From Paenibacillus aestuarii (GTDB lineage Bacteria > Bacillota > Bacilli > Paenibacillales > NBRC-103111): 64,000 nucleotides of DNA. The stretch spans positions 124,001 to 188,000 of the forward strand of contig NZ_JAQFVF010000026.1 of assembly GCF_027789125.1 (NCBI RefSeq), read 5' to 3'. A program made the translations under genes and the position numbers. The notes under the pieces were generated by a model. It saw nothing but the letters and a program-made list of their open reading frames with translations. It was not told the origin of the DNA and searched no databases. Below, one piece after another: positions 8,546 through 17,570 of this stretch. Within the stretch, counting starts at the first letter, position 1; each line of letters opens with the position of its first letter.

Positions 8546-9919
8546 ATGGGCAATGCGCATCGTCAACTTCATTTGAACTTGTTTGTTTCCCCGCTCGGGC
8601 ATCACGAGGCCGCATGGCGGCATCCGCAGACGAATCCGGAGCATCTGCTGGATTTCGCTTTCTATCAGCGCCTGGCGGCCAAAGCGGAAGCGGCCAAGCT
8701 GGATTCGCTGTTCTTCGCGGATCGGCTGGCGACCACGCCGAATGCGGCGCGCTATGGAGCGATCGGCGGCTACGAGCCGCTGACGCTACTGTCGGCGCTC
8801 GCCGTCGTCACCAAGCGAATCGGCCTGATCGCGACCTTGTCCACGAGCTTCAACGAGCCGTTCAATCTGGCTCGGCGGTTTGCCTCGCTTGACCACCTCA
8901 GCGGGGGCCGCGCCGGTTGGAATATCATCACGTCAGGGACGGATGCGGAAGCGCAAAATTTCAATTATGAGCAAATCCCTGAACATGCTGCGCGCTATGA
9001 GCGGGCCAGGGAATTTCTGGAGGTAACGACAAAGCTGTGGGACAGCTGGGAAGACGATGCGCTGGTCAGAGACAAGGAAGCCGGCATTTATGCCGACAGC
9101 GCCAAGGTTCACGAGTTTCATCATAAAGGGGAGCATTTTGCCGTGAAGGGGCCGCTGAACATCTCCCGCGGGCCGCAGGGGCGGCCGCTGCTTGTCCAGG
9201 CCGGTTCTTCGCAGAACGGCAGGCAGTTCGCTGCCGCGTATGCGGAAGCGATTTTCACCGCGCAGCAAACTTTTGAAGAAGCGGAATCTTTCTATCGCGA
9301 TATGAAGCAGCGGGCAGTTCAGCTGCAGCGGCTGCCGGAACACGTTGTCATTTTGCCGGGCATATGCCCGATCATCGGCCGCACCGAGGCGGAAGCCAGA
9401 GAGAAGGAAGCGAAGCTCGTGGAGCTCTCCAACCCGGCTTACAGCTTGATGATGCTGTCCAATCGGATCGGCTTTGATCTGACCGGTTGCCCGCTGGATG
9501 GCCCGCTGCCGCAGCTGCCGGAGCAAGAAGTGCGTGGGCACCAGAGCCGCACGCATTTGATCGTCGAGCTGGCGCAGCGAGAGAATCTGACATTGCGGCA
9601 GCTGCTGCAGCGGCTGGCTGGGGGACGCGGCCACCAGACGATCACAGGCACGCCGCAGCAAATCGCCGATGTGATGGAGCACTGGTTCAAGAACGGGGCA
9701 GCGGATGGCTTCAACATTATGCCGCAGCTGATGAACGGAGGACTGGAGGACTTCCTCGATCTCGTCGTGCCCGAGCTGCAGCGCAGAGGGTTGTTCCGGA
9801 CGGAGTACACGGGTACGACGCTGCGTGAGCATTACGGGCTACCGCACCCGGGCAACCGGTTTGCCGCACAGCCGGCTTCGGCAGAACTTTATGAAACAAA
9901 CAGGAGGGCTATACGATGA
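8546..9919 (+). CDS. Flavin-dependent monooxygenase, NtaA/SnaA/SoxA(DszA) family
   Basis: This 457-residue luciferase-like monooxygenase uses reduced FMN from a separate reductase to oxidise a sulfur- or nitrogen-containing substrate. Family marks include AWRHP near the N-terminus, FADRL, the [17 protein letters not shown] block (about residues 113-131), [36 protein letters not shown] and the C-terminal NIMPQLMNGGLEDF. It is the most divergent of the four such genes in the window. It overlaps the next gene by four bases (ATGA), so it is translationally coupled to an SsuA-like binding protein. This suggests sulfonate, sulfone or thioether catabolism. Confidence 0.9.
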   Translation: MGNAHRQLHLNLFVSPLGHHEAAWRHPQTNPEHLLDFAFYQRLAAKAEAAKLDSLFFADRLATTPNAARYGAIGGYEPLTLLSALAVVTKRIGLIATLSTSFNEPFNLARRFASLDHLSGGRAGWNIITSGTDAEAQNFNYEQIPEHAARYERAREFLEVTTKLWDSWEDDALVRDKEAGIYADSAKVHEFHHKGEHFAVKGPLNISRGPQGRPLLVQAGSSQNGRQFAAAYAEAIFTAQQTFEEAESFYRDMKQRAVQLQRLPEHVVILPGICPIIGRTEAEAREKEAKLVELSNPAYSLMMLSNRIGFDLTGCPLDGPLPQLPEQEVRGHQSRTHLIVELAQRENLTLRQLLQRLAGGRGHQTITGTPQQIADVMEHWFKNGAADGFNIMPQLMNGGLEDFLDLVVPELQRRGLFRTEYTGTTLREHYGLPHPGNRFAAQPASAELYETNRRAIR

Positions 9920-10974
9920 AAAAGATTAAGGGAGTCATGGTAACAACAGCACTTATTTTAGGATTAGGGATTATCGCGGGCTGCGGGTCTGTTCCGTCAT
10001 CTGCTCCTGCTTCCAAAGAGGCAAGCGCACAGGGAGCTGGCAAAACCAATGATGCCAACAAAAATCAAGTGGTCGTCAATATCGGAATCCAACAAAGCAT
10101 TTGGCCGATCTTGGCGGCGAAAGAAAAAGGTTGGTTTGAGGAAGAATTCAGTAAAGTTGGCGCTAAGGTAAACTGGGTAGAGTTTCAGAGCGGGCCGGCT
10201 TATTTTGAATCGCTTGCCTCTGACCGGCTTGATTTTGGCCGTGTGGGGAATATTCCTGTGCTCGCCGGACAGGCGGCCGATGTGAAGTTCAAGGAGATAT
10301 CCACAGCGAGTCTCGGTGAAAAAGGAGATGTCATCCTGGTTCCCAAAGACAGTCCGATTAAGTCGCTCCAGGACTTGAAAGGCAAACAAATCGCCGTAGC
10401 CAAGGCCAGCAGCTCTTACGGCTTGCTGTACAAAGCGCTGGAATTTGCCGGCCTCAAACCTGACGATGTGAAAATTATCCAGCTCCAGCCTGACGAAGCG
10501 CAGCCGGCTTTTGAGACCGGCAAAGTCGACGCCTGGGCCATCTGGGAGCCGTTCCAATCCGTTCAAGTGTTGAAAAACGGCGCTAGAGTGCTCACAGACG
10601 GAAGCTCGATCAAGTCCTACACGCCAGGGTTCCAAATCGTTCGCAGCAAATTTGCAGAAGAGCACCCGGATCTTGTAGTCTTATATTTGAAGGTCACGGA
10701 AAAAGCGACAAAGTGGCAAAACGAACATACGGATGAAGCGATTGATTTGTACTCGAATTTGAAAAAGCAGGATAAGGAGACGATGCGCCGCGTGTTGGCC
10801 AACTCTACGCCAGCCAATGTACCGATTACGCCGGAGGTCATTCAAACGCAGCAAAATACCGCAGACTTGTTGAATTCGGTAGGCGGGTTGAAGGGGAAAA
10901 TCGATGCTTCCAAAGTGGTGGATAACAGCTTTATCGAGAAGGCGCTGCAAGAATTAAAAGCAGAGAACAAATAA
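9916..10974 (+). CDS. SsuA-like aliphatic sulfonate binding lipoprotein
   Basis: This 352-residue extracytoplasmic binding protein carries a lipobox (IIAGC, Cys about residue 23), followed by a Ser/Ala/Lys-rich linker. The NMT1/SsuA-type fold shows in GIQQSIWPILAAKEKGWFEEEF, the LASDRLDFGRVGNIPVLAGQ segment and VDAWAIWEPFQSVQ. It would deliver a sulfonate or a similar small sulfur compound to an SsuBC-type importer. No permease or ATPase gene adjoins it, which is unusual; the partner subunits must be elsewhere or shared. Its start overlaps the monooxygenase stop. Confidence 0.85.
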   Translation: MKKIKGVMVTTALILGLGIIAGCGSVPSSAPASKEASAQGAGKTNDANKNQVVVNIGIQQSIWPILAAKEKGWFEEEFSKVGAKVNWVEFQSGPAYFESLASDRLDFGRVGNIPVLAGQAADVKFKEISTASLGEKGDVILVPKDSPIKSLQDLKGKQIAVAKASSSYGLLYKALEFAGLKPDDVKIIQLQPDEAQPAFETGKVDAWAIWEPFQSVQVLKNGARVLTDGSSIKSYTPGFQIVRSKFAEEHPDLVVLYLKVTEKATKWQNEHTDEAIDLYSNLKKQDKETMRRVLANSTPANVPITPEVIQTQQNTADLLNSVGGLKGKIDASKVVDNSFIEKALQELKAENK

Positions 10975-11013
10975 TGAGCCGATCTTATTCAATGTAAAGG
11001 ATAGTGATTTCTG

Positions 11014-12228
11014 ATGTCTTTTAGCTTCCTGTCTCAACTGCATTGTCCCAAATGTCATGAAACCTACAATCCGGATGTGATACAACAACTATGCACCTGC
11101 GGTTCTCCTTTATTGGTCGATTACGACTTGGCGAGCTTGAAAACGCAGCTGAAGCCTGCAGATCTGGTCGGCAGGCCTTCGAACCTATGGCGGTATCATG
11201 AGCTGCTCCCTGTAAAATCGCCGGAACACGTCGTGTCCCTGGGTGAAGGGATGACGCCGCTGCTGCCGATGAGTCGTCTAGGCAAAGATATGGGGATCGA
11301 GCATCTATGGATGAAGGACGAAGGGATCATTCCTACGGGCAGCTTCAAAGCGCGCGGCGCGGCTGTCGGCGTTTCGAAGGCCAAGGAACTCGGCGTCGAG
11401 GAGCTGGCGATGCCGACGAACGGCAATGCTGGCGCCGCTTGGTCTTTGTATGCGGCGCGAGCCGGCATTCGCGCATCGATCGTGATGCCGGTAGGAGCGC
11501 CGCTCATTACTAGGAACGAATGCGCCGTCTCCGGAGCCAATTTGAACCTGGTGAACGGACTTATCAGCGATGCCGGGAAAATCGTCGGCCATGCGGTAAA
11601 AGCGTTTGACCTGTTCGATGCCTCCACGCTGAAAGAACCTTACCGGATCGAAGGGAAGAAGACGATGGGGCTGGAGATCGCGGAGCAGCTGGATTGGAAG
11701 CTGCCTGACGTCATCCTGTATCCGACCGGCGGAGGCGTTGGCCTCATTGGCATCTATAAAGCGCTGCGGGAGCTCGCCGAGCTTGGCTGGATCGAGGACA
11801 AGCTGCCGCGTCTCGTTGCTGTTCAGGCGGCAGGCTGCGCGCCGATTGTCAAAGCGTGGGAGGAAGGGAAAACGGACTCGGAGTTCTGGGCCGATTCCAC
11901 AACGGTTGCCTTCGGCATTAACGTGCCGAAAGCGCTCGGGGATTTTCTCGTGCTGGAAGCGATCTACAAGACGGACGGCTGCGCCATTGCGATTGAAGAT
12001 GATGAGCTGCTTGAGGAGCAGAAGAAGATTGCCAGCATGGAAGGCGCATTCGTCTGTCCGGAGGGAGCGGCGACGTTCTCGGCTGCGCGCAAGCTCAGGG
12101 CAAGCGGCTGGATCAAGGACGGGGAGACCGTCGTCGCACTGAACACGGGCAGCGGCATCAAATATCCGGAAACCGTGAAGGTCGAAGTGCCGATCTTGGA
12201 TCCTCAGGATACACTGCAAAGAGGTTAA
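11014..12228 (+). CDS. Threonine-synthase-like PLP enzyme with N-terminal zinc ribbon
   Basis: This 404-residue fold-type II PLP enzyme has a short N-terminal metal-ribbon-like segment (Cys 11, 14, 27, 29). The catalytic lysine is in PTGSFKARGAA (K112), and a phosphate-binding glycine loop YPTGGGVGLIG follows. Threonine synthase is the nearest family. However, the gene is the third member of an operon with a monooxygenase and a sulfonate binding protein, not with hom or thrB. It may therefore act on a sulfur-containing amino acid or its precursor: cysteate synthases belong to the same family, and beta/gamma-replacement or lyase chemistry is also possible. A strong terminator follows. Confidence 0.8.
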   Translation: MSFSFLSQLHCPKCHETYNPDVIQQLCTCGSPLLVDYDLASLKTQLKPADLVGRPSNLWRYHELLPVKSPEHVVSLGEGMTPLLPMSRLGKDMGIEHLWMKDEGIIPTGSFKARGAAVGVSKAKELGVEELAMPTNGNAGAAWSLYAARAGIRASIVMPVGAPLITRNECAVSGANLNLVNGLISDAGKIVGHAVKAFDLFDASTLKEPYRIEGKKTMGLEIAEQLDWKLPDVILYPTGGGVGLIGIYKALRELAELGWIEDKLPRLVAVQAAGCAPIVKAWEEGKTDSEFWADSTTVAFGINVPKALGDFLVLEAIYKTDGCAIAIEDDELLEEQKKIASMEGAFVCPEGAATFSAARKLRASGWIKDGETVVALNTGSGIKYPETVKVEVPILDPQDTLQRG

Positions 12229-12239
12229 TCTGATATATC

Positions 12240-12274
12240 GCGTCGCTCTGTTCGCAGAGGGACGCTTTTCTTTT
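12240..12274 (+). terminator. Rho-independent terminator
   Basis: GCGTCGCTCTG (12240-12250) pairs with CAGAGGGACGC (12255-12265), with one central mismatch, over a TTCG tetraloop. A T-rich tail follows. It ends the monooxygenase/SsuA-like/PLP-enzyme operon. Confidence 0.9.
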
Positions 12275-12351
12275 ATTGAGATGCAACATTATTGATCATC
12301 ATCTCGTTAGAAGAATTGCAAGATCAAGTACACAAGCCTAGAGGAGCGAAT

Positions 12352-13056
12352 ATGATGAAAAATTTCTATAGAAAATCTGCCATTTATCCCATGCTGGTTG
12401 CAAGTGTACTTATGTTCACCGCATGTTCTGCAAATGAAAAGCCGACTGCAAGCGCTGCTGCGCCTACGGCCAGCGCATCGCCAAGTGTTGCGCCGAGTCC
12501 AACCGCTTCACCAAGTCCGTCTGCTGCACCCAACACTACATCAAGCAGCCCGGCTGCGACTTCTAAGCCAGCAACGACTACCGGCAGCACAGCGTCCAAA
12601 CCGTCTCCAGCAGCTTCGTCTTCCGTGAATGCGCAAATCAAAGACATGCTTGAACTGGCGAAATCAGGGAAAGTATCGGGCATTCCGTTTGCTGCCAAAA
12701 CCGGCCACAGCGATGAGGTAGCCCAAGCATGGGGCAAAGCGGAAAACAAGGATGCAATAGGCAGTGACATTTATGAAACATTTGCTAAGAAAAATGCCGT
12801 CATCGGTTATAACAAGGGCAGTCAAATTATCGATGTTCGTTCCACCGATCCGAAGCTTCACACGATCACGCTGAGTCAAATCGAGCAGGCGTTAGGGAAG
12901 CCGACGGATACCAAAGTGAACGGCGATGACACGATTTATATATACAAAGCATCGGATGTTTTTCAACTCAAATTTATTATTCCCAAATCGACTGGAAAAG
13001 TAGATCATATTTCTGTTTTTGATGCCAAGGATGCGGTTAACAATATGGCAGGCTAA
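12352..13056 (+). CDS. DUF4309 (YjgB-like) lipoprotein
   Basis: This protein of about 234 residues has a lipoprotein signal (MFTAC at the end of the hydrophobic segment) and a long Ala/Ser/Pro/Thr-rich spacer of about 60 residues that resembles a cell-wall-spanning linker. The ~130-residue C-terminal domain, beginning QIKDMLELAKSGKVSGIPF, matches the DUF4309 pattern known from B. subtilis YjgB. Its function is unknown. The ATG at 12352 (or 12355) follows AGAGGAG; the frame is open further upstream but has no ribosome binding site there. It is monocistronic, with terminators on both sides. Confidence 0.8.
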   Translation: MMKNFYRKSAIYPMLVASVLMFTACSANEKPTASAAAPTASASPSVAPSPTASPSPSAAPNTTSSSPAATSKPATTTGSTASKPSPAASSSVNAQIKDMLELAKSGKVSGIPFAAKTGHSDEVAQAWGKAENKDAIGSDIYETFAKKNAVIGYNKGSQIIDVRSTDPKLHTITLSQIEQALGKPTDTKVNGDDTIYIYKASDVFQLKFIIPKSTGKVDHISVFDAKDAVNNMAG

Positions 13057-13060
13057 TAAG

Positions 13061-13103
13061 AAAAAGCAATGAAAGGGATTAACGCCCTTTCATTGCTTTT
13101 TTA
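13061..13103. terminator. Bidirectional terminator
   Basis: AAAGCAATGAAAGGG (13063-13077) pairs with CCCTTTCATTGCTTT (13085-13099), with A-rich and T-rich flanks. It serves the convergent DUF4309 lipoprotein gene (+) and the DUF4395 gene (-). Confidence 0.92.
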
Positions 13104-13542
13104 TTTTTCTTAAAGCGATGAATTGTTTCCATTGAAAATATATAAAACAGCCAAGACAGAATCCGCAAAGCGCGAGGATCACAGCGACAGTAAGCATGCC
13201 TAGGCTGACGTAAGAGATAATATGGAGGTTGAAAGCATGCGCGACCAACGTCACAACGAGAAAAAGGATCGCCAATAAGTTGTTAAAGCGCAGCAGCTCA
13301 CGGCTTTCTGTTTGCTCACTAACAGGAAAAATGGGGGCAAACAAACGGACAAATAAATTATATTTGATTCCAAATTGCCGGCTAACGAGTTGCACGATCA
13401 AGGGAAGAACGAGAATCCACAGCTGCTGGGTGAGGACGCTGGCGATGATGCTCAGCAGGATGCCGAATTGATTGCCGCGCACACGCTGCAAGGGAACTTC
13501 GTCTACACAATCATAATTGAGCGGGATAGTTGGATGAGTCAT
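13090..13542 (-). CDS. DUF4395 integral membrane protein
   Basis: This membrane protein of about 150 residues has a short hydrophilic N-terminus (IPLNYDCVDEVPLQRVRGNQ) and four hydrophobic segments: residues about 25-45, just after the VSRQFGIKYN motif, 75-95 and 100-125. The N-R-x-N-Q start and FVRLFAPI segment are characteristic of DUF4395, a family of unknown function. The start is placed at the ATG preceded by GGAGG. An upstream in-frame ATG at 13563 lacks such a site. The C-terminus overlaps the shared terminator. Confidence 0.75.
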   Translation of the reverse strand: MTHPTIPLNYDCVDEVPLQRVRGNQFGILLSIIASVLTQQLWILVLPLIVQLVSRQFGIKYNLFVRLFAPIFPVSEQTESRELLRFNNLLAILFLVVTLVAHAFNLHIISYVSLGMLTVAVILALCGFCLGCFIYFQWKQFIALRKIKKQ

Positions 13543-13634
13543 ATTGGCCTCCATTCGGTTCATTCATCTTATTTAACTTATTATACATTAATTCCGACAA
13601 TTCCGATATACTTAAATATTTTTTGTAACATGTA

Positions 13635-13699
13635 TTGACGAGTTAATTCTTGGATGCTAATATGAGATAAATTTCCGAGTAATTACATTGGATATAAGG
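13635..13699 (+). promoter_or_regulatory. Promoter of the RbsB-like operon with downstream box
   Basis: TTGACG (13635-13640), a 17-base spacer and TAATAT (13658-13663), preceded by TGC, form a good sigma-A promoter. Downstream, 13681-13697 reads AATTACATTGGATATAA, which is similar to the ATAGGAATATAAT box after the promoter at 17571. It is a possible member of a shared regulon. Confidence 0.6.
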
Positions 13700-13721
13700 G
13701 GATAAAGGAGAGAGAATCAGA

Positions 13722-14819
13722 ATGAACAAATGGGTTTTGAGTGTACTTTCATTGACGCTTGCAGGGGGATTGCTTGCAGGTTGCGGCAAGACGGAAACCG
13801 CGTCAAGCGGAGCGGCGGCATCGGCGCCCGCGGCTTCCACAGGAAGCGGGTCCACATCGCTGGCTGGTAAGAAGATTGCGCTGGTGACCCAGCTCAATAT
13901 CGGCACCTTTTCCGCGCAGTACATAGACGGCGTCAAAGAGCAAACGGAGAAGCTCGGCGGCAAGCTAACGGTTTTCAATTCCGAGAATGATCTGGCGAAA
14001 ATGTCTTCCAACCTGGATGCGGCCATTAACCAGAAGTTTGACGGTATTCTGATTGATCACGGCACAGCGGAAGCGTTGGAGTCCGGCGTGAAGAAAGCGG
14101 TCGATAAGAAAATTCCGGTCATTGCTTTCGATGCGACCTTACAAGTGCCGGGCGTTACGAACCTCGAACAAGGCGATCAAAAGATGGCTCAACAAACCTT
14201 GGAGCAATTGGGCAAAGACGCAGGCGGCAAAGGCAATATCGTGAAAATCTGGGTAGCCGGATTCGCGCCGATGGAGCGCCGTCAAATTGCGTACAAGTCG
14301 TTCATGGATACAAATAAGGATTTGAAAGAAATCGCGGCGTTCGGCGCAGCGACAAACAATACAGCGCTGGATACGCAAGCGCAAATGGAAGCGATCTTGA
14401 AGAAATATCCGAACAAAGGCGATATTACCGCTGTCTGGGCTTCCTGGGATGAGTTCGCAAAGGGAGCGGCACGCGCCATTCAGCAGGCAGGACGTACAGA
14501 AATTAAAGTGTACGGCATTGATATGAGCGATGAGGATTTACAGATGATTCAAGATCCGAAGAGCCCATGGGTCGCATCTGCAGCCGTAGATCCAAAAGAT
14601 ATCGGACGCATTCAAGTGCGTTACCTGTACCAAAAATTGCACGGCGATCAAACGCAGGATACGGTCGTGCTGGATCCGGTTTATGTATCGCGTGATGCGC
14701 TTCCGAAAGATAAGCAGGTGACAACAGACCAACTCGCACAGTTTGTGAAAGGCTGGGGAGGCAGTGAGCAGGGGTATACGGATTGGCTGAAGGATCTTGA
14801 GAAGCAGGCTAAAAAGTAA
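13722..14819 (+). CDS. RbsB-like substrate-binding lipoprotein
   Basis: This 365-residue lipoprotein (lipobox LLAGC, Cys about residue 22, Ala/Ser-rich linker) has a type 1 periplasmic-binding fold. Marks include FDGILIDHGTAEALESGVKKAVDKKIPVIAFD, which is typical of the CUT2 family (ribose, galactose, autoinducer-2, inositol). It supplies the ATPase and permease encoded downstream. The ligand cannot be read from sequence; pentose or polyol is the family default. RBS GGAGAGAG precedes the ATG. A perfect hairpin separates it from the ATPase gene. Confidence 0.88.
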   Translation: MNKWVLSVLSLTLAGGLLAGCGKTETASSGAAASAPAASTGSGSTSLAGKKIALVTQLNIGTFSAQYIDGVKEQTEKLGGKLTVFNSENDLAKMSSNLDAAINQKFDGILIDHGTAEALESGVKKAVDKKIPVIAFDATLQVPGVTNLEQGDQKMAQQTLEQLGKDAGGKGNIVKIWVAGFAPMERRQIAYKSFMDTNKDLKEIAAFGAATNNTALDTQAQMEAILKKYPNKGDITAVWASWDEFAKGAARAIQQAGRTEIKVYGIDMSDEDLQMIQDPKSPWVASAAVDPKDIGRIQVRYLYQKLHGDQTQDTVVLDPVYVSRDALPKDKQVTTDQLAQFVKGWGGSEQGYTDWLKDLEKQAKK

Positions 14820-14831
14820 ACATGCTGTTCG

Positions 14832-14864
14832 AAATCCCATCGCACTTCGCGATGGGATTTTGAT
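14832..14864 (+). terminator. Intra-operon hairpin / partial terminator
   Basis: AAATCCCATCGC (14832-14843) and GCGATGGGATTT (14849-14860) form a perfect 12-bp stem followed by TTGATTT. It lies between the binding-protein gene and the ATPase gene. It probably reduces downstream expression and protects the upstream mRNA. Confidence 0.8.
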
Positions 14865-14901
14865 TTACGAGGCAGCGTCATGAATAAGGAGGGGAAGCAA
14901 G

Positions 14902-16440
14902 ATGACGGCTACGAACGGCCAGTTGGAATTGGCGATGCGCGGTATCGTGAAAAGTTTCGCAGGCATCCCCGCGCTGCGGAATGTAGATTTCAGCGTGTTC
15001 GGCGGCGAAATCCATGCGCTTCTGGGAGCGAATGGGGCCGGCAAGAGCACGCTGATGAAAATTTGCTCCGGCGCCTATACGGCTGATGCCGGAGAAATTG
15101 TGATGAATGGTGTGCCGCTAAGGTTCCGCACACCGCTGGACGCGATGAATCACGGCATCGCTTGTGTCTATCAAGAGGTTGATACAGTACTCGTACCGGA
15201 ATTAACCGTAACGGAGAATGTCATGTTAGACCATATCGTGCGCAGCCGTGGTTTTGGCACTGTGCGTTGGTCGTTGCTGCACCGGGAAGCGGAGCGCATT
15301 TTGGCGGCGATCGGGGCGAATGACATCGCGGTGCGCAGCAAGGCAGAAGAGCTGACCATCGCTCAGAAGCAGCTGGTCTTAATTGCCAAAGCCGTGGCGC
15401 AGCAGGCGAAGGTCATTATTTTCGACGAGCCGACGGCTCCGCTTAGTTTGGAGGAAGCTGGAAGGCTGTTCGCAGTTATGCGCGGGCTGCGGGATGACGG
15501 GGTCGCCTGTATTTTCATTTCGCACCGGTTAGACGAAGTGTTCGCCTTGTGTGACCGGATCACGGTGATGCGGGATGGCGAGCGTGTGGAGACGATCGCA
15601 ACAGGGGCGACGAATCCGAAGTCCATCATCGAGACGATGATCGGCAAACCATTCGAGGAAGAGTTTCCGAAGCTGCAGACGACGATCGGCGAGACGCTGC
15701 TGGAGGTGCGCAACTTAAGTCGCGGGACGAAGGTGCGCGACGTGAACTTCACAGTACGCCGCAGTGAGATTGTGGCCGTCGTCGGTCTCGTCGGAGCGGG
15801 GAAGACCGAGTTATCCCGGCTGCTTGCGGGCGCGGATGTGGCGGATCGCGGCGAAGTGCTGCTGAATGGCCGCCGCCTCCGCTTGGCGCAACCGCACGAT
15901 GCCATTCGCGCCGGCATCGTGCTGGTGCCTGAGGAGCGGCGGGCGCAGGGCGTCCTTGTGGAGGAATCGGTGAAGACCAACTTGTCGCTGCCGAGCCTGC
16001 GCGAGCTGAGTTCACCGCTTGGCTTCATCAAGGCGGTCGCCGAGCGCCGGCATGCTGAACGGGCCGTTAATGGGCTGGGCATCGTCACGCAAAGCCTGGA
16101 CCAGCCTGTGAAGCTGCTGAGCGGCGGCAACCAGCAAAAGGTGGCTGTCGGCAAGTGGCTGCCGACGGATGCGGACGTGTATTTGTTCGACGAACCGACC
16201 AAAGGCGTCGATGTCGGGGCGAAGAGCGATATGTTTCGTTTGATCGGCGAGCTGGCCGTTCAAGGCAAAGGAATTGTTTATTTTTCTTGTGAACTTGCCG
16301 AAGTGCTGGGGATTGCCGATCGGATTCTCGTCATGAGCTACGGATCGATCGTGAAGGAACTGTCTCGGGAAGAAGCAACGCAGGATCAAATCTTATTTTA
16401 TGCGAGCGCAGGGGAGGCAGTACAAGTTGAACTTGAATAA
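14902..16440 (+). CDS. RbsA-like sugar ABC transporter ATP-binding protein (two domains)
   Basis: This 512-residue protein has two ATPase domains fused in tandem, as in all CUT2 importers. The first has Walker A GANGAGKST and a Walker B region with FDEPTAPLS; its signature motif ELTIAQKQL is degenerate. The second has a degenerate P-loop GLVGAGKTE, a good signature LSGGNQQK and FDEPTKGVDVGAK. Such asymmetry is usual for RbsA. RBS AAGGAGG precedes the ATG. The 3' end overlaps the permease start by 14 bases. Confidence 0.93.
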   Translation: MTATNGQLELAMRGIVKSFAGIPALRNVDFSVFGGEIHALLGANGAGKSTLMKICSGAYTADAGEIVMNGVPLRFRTPLDAMNHGIACVYQEVDTVLVPELTVTENVMLDHIVRSRGFGTVRWSLLHREAERILAAIGANDIAVRSKAEELTIAQKQLVLIAKAVAQQAKVIIFDEPTAPLSLEEAGRLFAVMRGLRDDGVACIFISHRLDEVFALCDRITVMRDGERVETIATGATNPKSIIETMIGKPFEEEFPKLQTTIGETLLEVRNLSRGTKVRDVNFTVRRSEIVAVVGLVGAGKTELSRLLAGADVADRGEVLLNGRRLRLAQPHDAIRAGIVLVPEERRAQGVLVEESVKTNLSLPSLRELSSPLGFIKAVAERRHAERAVNGLGIVTQSLDQPVKLLSGGNQQKVAVGKWLPTDADVYLFDEPTKGVDVGAKSDMFRLIGELAVQGKGIVYFSCELAEVLGIADRILVMSYGSIVKELSREEATQDQILFYASAGEAVQVELE

Positions 16441-17431
16441 CCGTCATTCATGGCTAGATTTTTCCTTTAAATATGGTGCATTGCTCATTATTGCGCTCGT
16501 TATTGTTGTATTTTCCGCTGTCAATTCAGCGTTTTTTTCCTACGATAATATTGCTGATATTTTGCGCGCGATCTCCATTACGATGTTCGTCGCCATTGGC
16601 GTCACGCTTTCCCAGATTGTGGATGGCTTTGACTTGTCCGTAGGTTCTACGGTGTCGTTGACTACCGTCGTTGCGGCGACATTGATGGTCTGGTTCAACC
16701 AGCCACTCATTGTCGTGATTATCGTGCCGCTCGTGATCGGCGTCGTGATTGGACTGATTAACGCTTTTTTAATCGTTCGCGTCCGTATTCCCGATCTGTT
16801 AGCCACACTTGCCGTCATGTATGTGATTGCGGGTATTCATAAAACGTATACAAAAGGCTACTCCATCTACAATAATATGCCAATGACGGATGGAACGAAG
16901 GCGCCGGGGAAATTCTCGCCCGACTTCCTGTGGATCGGACAAGGCAAGCTGTTCGGAGTGCCCGTTCCAGTGCTGCTCATGATCGTTGCCGTGGCACTCG
17001 TACATCTATTTTTGACTTATACCCGTTGGGGGCGCCAGCTGTATATTACCGGAGGCAACCGGGAAGCGGCACGGCTTGCCGGTATTTCAGTGAACCGCAT
17101 CCGCCTGGTCGCCTACGTGCTTTCCGGCCTGTTCGCAGCTATTGGCGGCATCTTGTACGCAGCGCGTATCGGTTCCGGGCAAGTAGATGCTGGCGCAGGT
17201 CTCTTGATGGATTCCGTCGCTGCCGTGTTTGTCGGCTACTCTGTGTTCGGCGCGGGCAAGCCCAATGTCATCGGTACGTTCTTCGGCGCTTTGCTGATCG
17301 GCGTGCTCATCAATGGGCTGACGATGCTGAATTTGCCTTACTTTGCCTTCGACATTGTGAAGGGTGCAGTGCTCGTTCTGGCTTTGGCGGTGACATTTGT
17401 GCATCTCAACCGGCGCAAGAAGAATGGTTGA
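16427..17431 (+). CDS. RbsC-like sugar ABC transporter permease
   Basis: This permease of about 334 residues is rich in membrane helices. The RbsC motifs include GVTLSQIVDGFDLSVGS near residue 60, the GGNREAARLAGI cytoplasmic loop and a final GAVLVLALAVTFV helix. The start is a TTG at 16427 preceded by AGGGGAGG; an upstream in-frame ATG at 16400 lies before that site and would be poorly translated. It completes a binding protein/ATPase/permease set. A hairpin terminator at 17475 follows. Confidence 0.88.
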   Translation: MNLNNRHSWLDFSFKYGALLIIALVIVVFSAVNSAFFSYDNIADILRAISITMFVAIGVTLSQIVDGFDLSVGSTVSLTTVVAATLMVWFNQPLIVVIIVPLVIGVVIGLINAFLIVRVRIPDLLATLAVMYVIAGIHKTYTKGYSIYNNMPMTDGTKAPGKFSPDFLWIGQGKLFGVPVPVLLMIVAVALVHLFLTYTRWGRQLYITGGNREAARLAGISVNRIRLVAYVLSGLFAAIGGILYAARIGSGQVDAGAGLLMDSVAAVFVGYSVFGAGKPNVIGTFFGALLIGVLINGLTMLNLPYFAFDIVKGAVLVLALAVTFVHLNRRKKNG

Positions 17432-17474
17432 TAGGTATTTGCCGCTTGAAAAAGTAACTGCCTCCGGCAGACAT

Positions 17475-17512
17475 AACCAGTCACGCAACAGTTGCGTGAC
17501 TGGTTCTTGTTT
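17475..17512 (+). terminator. Terminator of the RbsBAC-like operon
   Basis: AACCAGTCACGCAAC (17475-17489) is fully complementary to GTTGCGTGACTGGTT (17491-17505), and CTTGTTTATT follows. The innermost pairs must open to form a loop. Confidence 0.85.
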
Positions 17513-17570
17513 ATTCATGAGGAATTGATTTTGTTAATTCTTAGATAGATTTATTCTATATGAAAATTGG

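Noticed and set aside
12440..12610. Low-complexity Ala/Ser/Pro/Thr-coding stretch, possible repeat or assembly artefact
   Set aside because: It is in frame and follows a lipobox, so it reads as a normal lipoprotein linker.
15363..16202. 279-codon minus-strand open frame
   Set aside because: It is antisense to the RbsA-like ATPase, which has all ABC motifs.
16400..16426. ATG 16400 as start of the RbsC-like permease
   Set aside because: The AGGGGAGG site lies after this ATG and before TTG 16427, which is therefore preferred.
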